Assembly: GCF_006517275.1 (NCBI RefSeq)
Contig: NZ_CP041191.1
Span: forward strand, 3,591,001 to 3,655,000
From: Labrenzia sp. PHM005
GTDB taxonomy: Bacteria > Pseudomonadota > Alphaproteobacteria > Rhizobiales > Stappiaceae
Length of the DNA: 64,000 nucleotides
Direction: 5' to 3'
Notes under the pieces: model-generated
Told to the model about the DNA's origin: nothing
The model's database searches: none
The model's input: the letters and a program-made list of their open reading frames with translations, nothing else
Translations under genes and position numbers: made by a program
Shown here: positions 58,351-64,000 of the stretch, piece by piece
Layout of the letters: each line of letters starts with the position of its first letter
Position numbering within the stretch: position 1 is the first letter of the stretch

Positions 58351-58515
58351 TCACCCGTCTTGCAGCACTTTTTGCACCCGCGTGCGGGCGGCTTCTTCGG
58401 CCTCGAGCTGTGCAAGCTCGGTTTCGAGGCGCATGAAAAACGGCAGGTAGTCGTCGCCCCATTTCTGGACCAGCAGGGCCGTGGTTTTTAGGGAGAGGTC
58501 ATTTCGAAGCACCAT
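58351..58515 (-). CDS. Small 54-residue protein or gene fragment
   Basis: An open frame from ATG 58515 to TGA 58351 encodes NDLSLKTTALLVQKWGDDYL, then PFFMRLETELAQLEAEEAAR and a short tail, 54 residues in all. The second half is strongly helical with heptad-like leucines. Its composition is that of real protein rather than chance, but it looks like the C-terminal end of a longer protein whose front part is missing. A perfect inverted repeat (58517-58534) lies directly upstream. Function unknown. Confidence 0.4.
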   Translation of the reverse strand: MVLRNDLSLKTTALLVQKWGDDYLPFFMRLETELAQLEAEEAARTRVQKVLQDG

Positions 58516-58516
58516 C

Positions 58517-58534
58517 AATTGCTTTCAAGCAATT
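58517..58534. repeat. Short perfect inverted repeat
   Basis: AATTGCTT-TC-AAGCAATT, 8-bp arms, 2-bp centre, immediately upstream of the 54-codon frame. It could be an operator or a relic of an insertion end. Confidence 0.4.
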
Positions 58535-58696
58535 TTATGAAGCCAGAACCTTAGATGCGCAAAACCTGATGTTTCGGGAGTTTTGGAAACGGGAGAGGGT
58601 CTGGAACCACCTATACGCGGAGTATGGTCCCGCTGCTCCTGAAAACTCAAAACCGCGTAATCCCACATATTCCCGGATAATCCCGGCTAAAACTCT

Positions 58697-58738
58697 CTGG
58701 TGCCGATTAATTGCGGCCAGTGCCAATTAATTCTGACA
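58697..58738 (-). repeat. Right transposon end with two transposase-site repeats
   Basis: Minus strand from 58738 reads TGTCAGAATTAATTGGCACT, then GG. TTAATTGGCACTGG (58730-58717) and TTAATCGGCACCAG (58710-58697) are two copies of one 14-bp motif, 20 bp apart, i.e. about two helical turns, as expected for adjacent transposase protomers. Confidence 0.75.
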
Positions 58739-58773
58739 AGTACATAATAATCTGATGCAGTTGTCAGAATTGA

Positions 58774-59022
58774 ATGGCATTGGAAGCTATACTTCTGGCC
58801 GCAGTTAACTGGCCTCAGTCTGCCAAGTTTACTTTGGTTTCCATAAATCGTGTTTCTGAACCGGTTCCAAATTTGCCAAGAGGCACAATCAGCGTCACAC
58901 AGGAGCTTCAGCACCAGCAGGCTACTCGTCCCGTGCATCGTTCTGTGAGAGAATACGAACTCCACCATCGTGAGATCGCTGAAGTTCGAGATGTCTTCAT
59001 TCGCACAATCGGGAGGACTTGA
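58774..59022 (+). pseudogene. Remnant of MuA-like transposase gene
   Basis: The last ~55 codons (from about 58857) correspond to the C-terminal tail of the transposase ending at 47135, including VFIRTIGRT versus VFIRKIGRT at the very end, and the TGATG junction with the ATPase gene is retained. The catalytic core is absent. Confidence 0.75.
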
Positions 59023-59277
59023 TGAGCGAAGCATTGATAGAGCGGGAAGTGGGTGCCTTTCGGTTTGTTGATATCTCGGCGAGCCGTGAAGTCAGAAAAG
59101 CTATGGATGTTGCCAAGGAAGTCTCGCAATACCCGGTGCTCATCAGTTCCAAGCCGGGCATGGGCAAATCCACTGCCTTGCGGCACCATGCTTGGAACCT
59201 GAACGCCCTTTATTGAGAGGTCCGGCGTGCAGACAAGACTGGGAAGTGCATGCTGACTGTGATCTTCATCGAAGTAC
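59022..59277 (+). pseudogene. Truncated MuB-like ATPase gene
   Basis: ATG 59022 starts SEALIEREVGAFRFVDISAS, nearly identical to the ATPase at 47135, with Walker A SSKPGMGKST retained. A TGA at 59214-59216 replaces the TGT (Cys) codon of the intact gene after 64 codons. Out to about 59275 the nucleotide sequence still aligns (ACAAGACT...GGCATGCTG-like), then it is replaced by the end of the LysR gene. Confidence 0.8.
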
Positions 59278-60171
59278 TTAAGGATCCGTCAAAGACCACA
59301 GCTCTTGCAGGTGTTTTGAGGTGTTGTTTTTGGACGTAGTGTAGAAAATGATTGAAAGTGGGATACTACCGTAGTTCGAACTGAGATTTATCATTTTGCC
59401 GCTTTCCAGCTCCCGATGAACCATGCTCATGGGAAGCCAGGAAACGCCGAGACCACTTGATACAAGTTCTTTGATCCCGGCGGAAAATGCTGTGACATAA
59501 ACCGGATTCTGAGCGCTGTTGGCCGTCCCGAACTGGCTGCCGTTCTGGTTTAGAAGCTCACCGAAATGACTGTTTTCAGGATAGGCAACTGCGGGCGTAT
59601 CTTCCGGCAAACATCCATCCGCCAACACGGTGTATCGCAGCCTTCCGCCAATGACAGGTATCAGACGGTCTTTGCCCCATTCATTGCGTTGAACAGTAAT
59701 GTCAAAGGGCAAAGGTGCCGAATTTTCTGCTTCGTAACACAACAGCACCGAAGCCTCACCGCGCAAAAACATCGATATACAGTCTGTCCGGTTGCCGGCC
59801 TTCAGGCGGAAATTTACCTGCGGAGCCTTCTCCCGGGTTAAGGCAGCAATGTCAGGGAAAGCGGAAAACAGCAGCGAATGTTGTGTCGTAATTGTTACCT
59901 GCACGCGTTCTGGAGAATAGGTCCGGACACGATTTCGAAGTTCCCCAGCCCTTTTGACGATGGATTTTATTTCCTCTTCGTTGTCCAGAAGCGCCGGGTG
60001 GATTTCAACGCTGTTGGCTTTTCTCTCCAACAAAGGTGTCCCTAGCCAATCTTCAAAGGATCTTATGCGCCGGGAAAAGGCGGGCTGCGTAATGTTCCGC
60101 CGGGCCGCTGCCCGCGTAAGGTTCTGTTCCTCTAGGAGAACAAGAACATCCTCAAACCAGCGTAAGTCCAT
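59278..60171 (-). CDS. LysR-type transcriptional regulator
   Basis: A 297-residue LTTR: HTH near residues 1-60 (LRWFEDVLVLLEEQNLTRAA, RRNITQPAFSRRIRSFEDWL), then an effector domain with VQVTITTQHSLLFSAFPDIA near 90. It is divergent from a PLP-dependent enzyme gene over 111 bp that contains an interrupted palindrome, so it probably controls the downstream enzyme and transporter. Its 3' end directly abuts the degraded element. Confidence 0.9.
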   Translation of the reverse strand: MDLRWFEDVLVLLEEQNLTRAAARRNITQPAFSRRIRSFEDWLGTPLLERKANSVEIHPALLDNEEEIKSIVKRAGELRNRVRTYSPERVQVTITTQHSLLFSAFPDIAALTREKAPQVNFRLKAGNRTDCISMFLRGEASVLLCYEAENSAPLPFDITVQRNEWGKDRLIPVIGGRLRYTVLADGCLPEDTPAVAYPENSHFGELLNQNGSQFGTANSAQNPVYVTAFSAGIKELVSSGLGVSWLPMSMVHRELESGKMINLSSNYGSIPLSIIFYTTSKNNTSKHLQELWSLTDP

Positions 60172-60187
60172 TCAATCCTCAATTAGG

Positions 60188-60202
60188 CATACATTTTGTA
60201 TG
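60188..60202. promoter_or_regulatory. Putative LysR-type operator
   Basis: CATACA-TTT-TGTATG (60188-60202), perfect 6-bp arms, in the divergent region 17 bp from the LysR start; it contains a T-N11-A pattern. Confidence 0.5.
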
Positions 60203-60282
60203 GGTAGGCAGTCGTTTATGCATTTTATTTCTCTCAAATAGCAACTCATCATAAGAAAAAATTTGCCTGGAGGAATGTTTCC

Positions 60283-61362
60283 GTGAGTTTGCCGAATAAC
60301 ATCGAAGTCGCTTCAGGGCGGGAAACACCCGCAGCGGATGTGCGCTTGTGCAAAGAATTGTCCATTATATTGTCAAAGTTTCCACGCATTCGTTTCGGGC
60401 ACTTGCCGACGCCATTGGAGCCGCTTGACCGGCTCAGTGAACAGCTTGGTGGACCGCGCATATGGGTTAAGAGAGATGATTGCACCGGCCTGTCCTCCGG
60501 CGGCAACAAAACGCGCAAACTTGAGTATCTGATGGCTGATGCCCTCGCAAACGGGGCCGACACGGTCATCACGCAAGGCGCAACACAGTCCAATCACGCT
60601 CGGCAAACAGCCGCAGCGGCTGCCAAGCTCGGCCTCAAGTGTCACATTCTGCTGGAAGACAGAACCGGTTCTAACGACCGGCAATACAATTCCAACGGCA
60701 ATGTGTTGCTGGATCTTTTACACGGAGCTGCCGTAGATAAGCGCCCGGGCGGTGCGGATATGAACGCTGAGATGGACGCCCTCGCCGAAACTCTCCGCAA
60801 GAACGGTGCCACACCATACATTATTCCAGGTGGGGGCTCGAATGCCATCGGTGCTCTTGGTTATGTCAATTGCGCCCGCGAACTGAGCGAACAGGCTGGC
60901 GAAATTGGCTTGAAAATCGACTGTCTTATTCATGCGACTGGAAGCTCAGGTACTCAAGCAGGGTTGGTGGCCGGATTAGCCGCCATCAAGAGCGACATTG
61001 ATCTCCTAGGTATTGGCGTCCGTGCTCAGCAAGAAAAACAAGAGCAGATGGTCTTCGATCTTGCCGAAAAAACAGCGGAATTGCTGGGCACCGGCTTGCT
61101 GATTGATCGTTCTTCAGTGAAAGCCAATTGCAATTATGTGGGGCCGGGATATGGCCTGCCGACAGACGGTATGTGCGAAGCGCTTAAGCTGCTGGCCAGA
61201 ACGGAAGGATTGCTCTTCGACCCGGTTTACTCCGGTAAGGGCCTCGACGGCATGATCGATTTGATCCGTAAAGGTGCATTTTCCGAACAGAAAAACATTG
61301 TCTTCCTGCACACCGGCGGCAGCGCGGCTCTGTTTGGTTATCCGGATCTTTTCGGCTTTTGA
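60283..61362 (+). CDS. PLP-dependent D-cysteine desulfhydrase / L-cysteate sulfo-lyase family enzyme
   Basis: A 359-residue fold-type II PLP enzyme of the ACC-deaminase/D-cysteine-desulfhydrase family. The PLP lysine is in [20 protein letters not shown] near residue 70, with [20 protein letters not shown] near 100 and the phosphate-binding region [15 protein letters not shown] near 223. Members degrade D-cysteine or L-cysteate; the pairing with a divergent LysR gene resembles the cuyA/cuyR arrangement of marine bacteria, so L-cysteate sulfo-lyase is a serious option. Start is GTG 60283 with GGAGG 9 bp upstream. The substrate cannot be decided from sequence alone. Confidence 0.8.
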   Translation: MSLPNNIEVASGRETPAADVRLCKELSIILSKFPRIRFGHLPTPLEPLDRLSEQLGGPRIWVKRDDCTGLSSGGNKTRKLEYLMADALANGADTVITQGATQSNHARQTAAAAAKLGLKCHILLEDRTGSNDRQYNSNGNVLLDLLHGAAVDKRPGGADMNAEMDALAETLRKNGATPYIIPGGGSNAIGALGYVNCARELSEQAGEIGLKIDCLIHATGSSGTQAGLVAGLAAIKSDIDLLGIGVRAQQEKQEQMVFDLAEKTAELLGTGLLIDRSSVKANCNYVGPGYGLPTDGMCEALKLLARTEGLLFDPVYSGKGLDGMIDLIRKGAFSEQKNIVFLHTGGSAALFGYPDLFGF

Positions 61363-61589
61363 GTGGTAATTCGACGACCAAGTAACGAGCGGCAGCGCAA
61401 CCAAAAAAACCGACTAAGAGCACAGCCGCCAGCCTGGCAACACAACCGAGCTGAAGTTCTAACACCACCCAGGGTAACGAGAACAACTGCTAATCAGGAC
61501 CCGTTCATCTACCAGAAATCGTTCTGAAATTCGGGAGAACCCAAAAACATAAGCCGGAAAACCGGCATGACCTACCAGAGGAGTTAAGA
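61363..61589. other. Intergenic region before the binding-protein gene
   Basis: About 227 bp. No gene seen. GGAG stands 6 bp upstream of ATG 61590. Confidence 0.4.
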
Positions 61590-62555
61590 ATGAAACTGAA
61601 CTTGAAATGCCTATTTGCGGCAACAGCGATGAGCGTTCTGGCGCTGCCAGCCAACGCTGCGGAAGAAGTTAAAATCGGTGTGCCATCTTGGACCGGCGCA
61701 CAGGCGATAGCCCATCTTTTGGCAGCCGTTGTCGAAATGCGTATTGGCGGAAAAGCGGAGCTTGTTCCGGGCAACAACGCCACCATTTTTCAGGCCATGG
61801 ACCAGGGCAAAGGCGACATTGATGTCCATCCTGATGTGTGGCTCCCAAACCAGCAAAGCTTTACCAAGAAATATGTTGATGGCGCAGGCACAGTGACCCT
61901 TTCGTCCAATCCTTATGAAGGCAACCAGGGCTTCTGCGTCTCCAAGAATTTTGGCGAGGCCAACAACATCACCGATATTGCTGACCTCGGACGGCCAGAT
62001 GTGGCGGCAAAGATGGACAGTGACGGTAACGGCAAAGGCGAGATGTGGATCGGGGCTCCGGGGTGGGCATCGGCCAACGTCAATGAAGTTAAGGTTCGCG
62101 ACTACGGCCTGATGGATTTCATCGAGCCAATCCGCGCTGAAGAAAGCGTTAAGACTGCCCGGGTGAAAGACAGTATCGCCAAGGGCGAAGGCTACGCATT
62201 CTATTGCTACAAGCCACATGCGATCTGGTACATGTTTGACGTCAAGATGCTGACGGAACCAACCTTTGATCCAGAGAAATACATCATGGTTCAGCCGTCT
62301 GACGATGCGGATTGGTTTGAAAAATCCTCAGTTGCAACCAAGGACGCGCTCAAGGAAGTTCAGATAGCCTGGTCCAACTCTTTGCCAGAGCGGTCACCGG
62401 CAATTGCGGAATTCTTCTCCAATTTTTCTCTGACAGCGGATGATGTCAGCGGATTTGCCTTCGAAATCAGCGGAAATGGACGTGATCCGTCTGAGGTTGC
62501 CCGTGAATGGGTTGAGGCGAATTCGGATCGGGTCGACTCCTGGCTGGGCCTCTAA
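61590..62555 (+). CDS. ABC transporter substrate-binding protein, glycine-betaine (OpuAC) type
   Basis: A 321-residue periplasmic protein with a signal peptide (LFAATAMSVLALPANAAEEV, cleavage after ANA). The OpuAC/ProX fold is shown by VKIGVPSWTGAQAIAHLLAA at the mature N-terminus, GKGDIDVHPDVWLPNQQSFT near residue 76-95, EGYAFYCYKPHAIWYMFDVK near 198-217 and a C-terminal AREWVEANSDRVDSWLG. Aromatic residues (W and Y) available for a quaternary amine box are present. The ligand may be a betaine or a zwitterionic sulfonate, given the neighbouring enzyme. Confidence 0.9.
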   Translation: MKLNLKCLFAATAMSVLALPANAAEEVKIGVPSWTGAQAIAHLLAAVVEMRIGGKAELVPGNNATIFQAMDQGKGDIDVHPDVWLPNQQSFTKKYVDGAGTVTLSSNPYEGNQGFCVSKNFGEANNITDIADLGRPDVAAKMDSDGNGKGEMWIGAPGWASANVNEVKVRDYGLMDFIEPIRAEESVKTARVKDSIAKGEGYAFYCYKPHAIWYMFDVKMLTEPTFDPEKYIMVQPSDDADWFEKSSVATKDALKEVQIAWSNSLPERSPAIAEFFSNFSLTADDVSGFAFEISGNGRDPSEVAREWVEANSDRVDSWLGL

Positions 62556-62651
62556 AGACCAAATACCTATCAGCATAGAGTGGCATCAGCATGGCTGGTG
62601 CCGCATCAATTCTAAGCCGGCCGGCGGTTGGTAATCTCGGGGTGTCACACA

Positions 62652-63707
62652 ATGAATGATGACGAGGTCATTGAACTTTCCAACATTTGGAAAATATTCG
62701 GGACTGACCCGGACGCTGCCTTAAAGGCTGTTCGAGAGGACGGTCTTTCGAAAGCTGAAGTTCTGGAAAAGTATAACGCTGTGGTGGGGGTCGCAGATGT
62801 CAGCCTGTCCATCAACCGCGGAGAAATCTTCTGCATCATGGGGCTTTCGGGCAGCGGAAAGTCGACATTGGTGCGCCATTTCAACCGTCTTCTCGAGCCC
62901 ACCTTTGGCCGGATTTCCATTGAAGGAACCGATGTCATGGCTCTTGGCCGCCACGAATTGCAGTCCTTCAGAAACCAGAAGATCGGCATGGTGTTTCAAA
63001 ACTTTGCGTTGATGCCGCACCGGTCTGTTCTAGACAATGTGGCCATGCCTCTGGAAATTCGGGAAGTCCCGAAAAATGAGCGTATGCGCCAGGCTGCGGC
63101 CTATCTGGACATCGTGGAGCTTGGTGCTTGGGGATCAAAATACGCCCATGAATTATCCGGCGGTATGCAACAACGAGTTGGTCTGGCCCGCGCCCTGGCA
63201 GCCGATCCAGACGTTCTGCTGATGGACGAGCCTTTCAGCGCTCTAGACCCGCTAATCAGGCGGCAATTGCAAGATGAGTTCATTCGTCTCAGCAAGATCT
63301 TGAAGAAGACAACGGTCTTCATCACACATGATCTGGATGAAGCTGTCCGGATTGGTGATCGCATTGCCATCATGCGGGATGGCCGGATTGTCCAGGTTGG
63401 AACGGCTGAAGACATCGTCATGCATCCGGCAGACGATTATGTTGCAGATTTTGTTGCCGGCATCTCGCGGCTGAAAGTCGTCCGCGCTCATGCCGTCATG
63501 CAGCCGCTTGGCGAGTATACCGCCAGTAACGGACCGCTGTCCGTCAATGCCCCGCGTGTTGATGAAAGCGAAACCCTCAGCAACCTCATCAATATGGCAA
63601 TCAATACCGATGATGCCATCATCGTTGAAGATGCCGGTACTGAAGTCGGAGTGATAACGCGTCCGAATATTCTGAGAACGGTCATCGAAGGCACTGAGGT
63701 ATCATGA
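62652..63707 (+). CDS. ABC transporter ATPase, ProV/OpuAA type
   Basis: A 351-residue ATPase. After an N-terminal segment typical of ProV (IWKIFGTDPDAALKAVREDG) come Walker A GLSGSGKSTLVRHFNRLL near residue 65, the signature LSGGMQQRVGLARALA near 169, Walker B VLLMDEPFSALDPL near 189 and the switch in FITHDLDEAVRIGD. The C-terminal 70 residues form a CBS-like half (TLSNLINMAINTDDAIIVED), the ionic-strength sensing part of OpuA-type systems. Its stop overlaps the permease start as ATGA. Confidence 0.93.
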   Translation: MNDDEVIELSNIWKIFGTDPDAALKAVREDGLSKAEVLEKYNAVVGVADVSLSINRGEIFCIMGLSGSGKSTLVRHFNRLLEPTFGRISIEGTDVMALGRHELQSFRNQKIGMVFQNFALMPHRSVLDNVAMPLEIREVPKNERMRQAAAYLDIVELGAWGSKYAHELSGGMQQRVGLARALAADPDVLLMDEPFSALDPLIRRQLQDEFIRLSKILKKTTVFITHDLDEAVRIGDRIAIMRDGRIVQVGTAEDIVMHPADDYVADFVAGISRLKVVRAHAVMQPLGEYTASNGPLSVNAPRVDESETLSNLINMAINTDDAIIVEDAGTEVGVITRPNILRTVIEGTEVS

Positions 63708-64000
63708 TGGATCAGGTCAACATGTCACTTTCAGACGCTGAAGTAGAAGCCGCGCAAGCCTATTCCGACGAACGCAAAAAGAACATCAAAGCCTTCGTCC
63801 GCACGAACCCAGGCTATTACATCTCCAACTTCGATCACATCGGCGCCAGCTCTCGATTCACTGCGACCTTCAACATGATGGCTGGTCTTTTTGGTCCCAT
63901 CTGGTTCGGAGCGAGAGGGCTATGGTCATGGGCCCTACCTTTCCTGATCATTGAGACCTTCGCGATCGTCCAGATTGCCCGCGGTTTGTTTGGAGATCTG
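63704..64000 (+). CDS. ABC transporter permease, betaine (ProW) type, start only
   Basis: Only the first 99 codons are in the window. The frame opens ATG-ATG at 63704 overlapping the ATPase stop. It begins with a soluble part (SLSDAEVEAAQAYSDERKKN), then YYISNFDHIGASSRFTATFN and two hydrophobic stretches (MMAGLFGPIWFGARGLWSWA and LPFLIIETFAIVQIARGLF). That N-terminal block precedes the typical permease core, which would lie outside the window. Identification rests on the operon position. Confidence 0.8.
   Translation, partial: MMDQVNMSLSDAEVEAAQAYSDERKKNIKAFVRTNPGYYISNFDHIGASSRFTATFNMMAGLFGPIWFGARGLWSWALPFLIIETFAIVQIARGLFGDL

Larger units (their letters stand above)
44037..58738 (+). mobile_element. 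Mu-like cargo transposon bounded by 22-bp inverted repeats
   Basis: The left end TGTCAGAATTAAACGGCACT (extended by GG) at 44037 recurs inverted at 58738 with 20 of 22 bases identical. Both ends read 5'-TG inward, as in Mu and Tn7-type elements. Just inside the left end are a CI-type repressor, a small regulator, a MuA-like transposase and a MuB-like ATPase; the remaining 10.8 kb carry metabolic, recombinase and exporter genes and no phage structural genes. The five bases flanking each end (GTAGC and AGTAC) do not match, so a target duplication is not visible. The gene content inside the repeats and the end-sequence similarity are direct observations; mobility as one unit is inference. Confidence 0.75.
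58762..59277 (+). mobile_element. Degenerate second copy of the Mu-like element (left end, transposase tail, truncated ATPase)
   Basis: TGTCAGAATTGAATGGCATT at 58762 (19 of 22 bases as the first left end) is followed by TTAACTGGCC-type repeat sequence and, from about 58857, by a homologue of the C-terminal tail of the transposase (FEP-type VPNLPRGTISVTQEL versus VPNVPRGTLTVTQEL) and the beginning of the ATPase. The repressor, small regulator and most of the transposase are deleted. Similarity continues to about 59275, at the end of the LysR gene. Its right end was not found in the window. Confidence 0.75.

Noticed and set aside
44032..58743. Target-site duplication around the Mu-like element
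   Set aside because: The 5-bp flanks GTAGC (left) and AGTAC (right) differ; I could not claim a duplication.

Overview
The window is a chromosomal segment from an alphaproteobacterium. The best fit is Hyphomicrobiales near Stappiaceae (Roseibium/Labrenzia/Stappia-like), inferred from gene order and signature features and not from a database search. Supporting signs are the order nuoN-birA-rnj-mce-DUF1467-proS-lolC-lolD-dnaE, the order rpsB-tsf-pyrH-frr-uppS-cdsA-dxr-rseP-bamA-lpxD-fabZ-lpxA-lpxI-lpxB, then gltA-gltX-comEC-lexA, the short ProS without the editing insertion, LpxI in place of LpxH, and alphaproteobacterial SOS boxes (GTTC-N7-GTTC) at lexA.

Layout. 1-12.8 kb: end of the complex I operon, biotin ligase, RNase J, methylmalonyl-CoA epimerase, prolyl-tRNA synthetase, lipoprotein export (LolC/LolD) and DNA polymerase III alpha. 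Two unexplained intergenic regions lie here: 4.8-5.3 kb holds a probable minus-strand structured RNA with its own terminator, and 8.8-9.3 kb holds an SOS box followed by a 32-codon membrane peptide gene. 12.9-14.4 kb: two accessory minus-strand genes. 14.6-29.3 kb: the translation, undecaprenol, CDP-DAG, MEP and envelope (BamA, lipid A) cluster, all on the plus strand. 29.4-37.6 kb: an accessory interval between lpxB and gltA with a solute-binding protein, a membrane-tethered LuxR regulator opposite a multicopper oxidase, an acyltransferase, and an AT-richer pair encoding an HD-GYP response regulator and a PAS histidine kinase. A nearly identical hairpin terminator occurs three times in it. 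37.6-43.9 kb: gltA, gltX, comEC, lexA.

44.0-58.7 kb is the most interesting part. Immediately upstream of the lexA promoter begins a 22-bp end sequence (TGTCAGAATT...) that recurs in inverted orientation, 20 of 22 bases matching, at 58738. Between the ends are a CI-type repressor, a divergent small regulator, a MuA-like transposase and a MuB-like ATPase. These are followed by cargo: a LysR-controlled TRAP transporter and sugar-acid-type catabolic operon, a small tyrosine recombinase, and a divergent TetR / DMT exporter pair with two 18-bp palindromic operators. No virion genes are present, so I read it as a 14.7-kb Mu-like cargo transposon with a lambda-like genetic switch: three TCTGC-N5-GCAGA operators on a near-consensus promoter. 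A second, degraded copy of the same element family starts 23 bp beyond its right end.

59.3-64.0 kb: a LysR regulator divergent from a D-cysteine desulfhydrase/L-cysteate sulfo-lyase-type enzyme, followed by a betaine-type ABC transporter (binding protein, ATPase, start of the permease) that runs off the window. No rRNA, tRNA or CRISPR array was seen.
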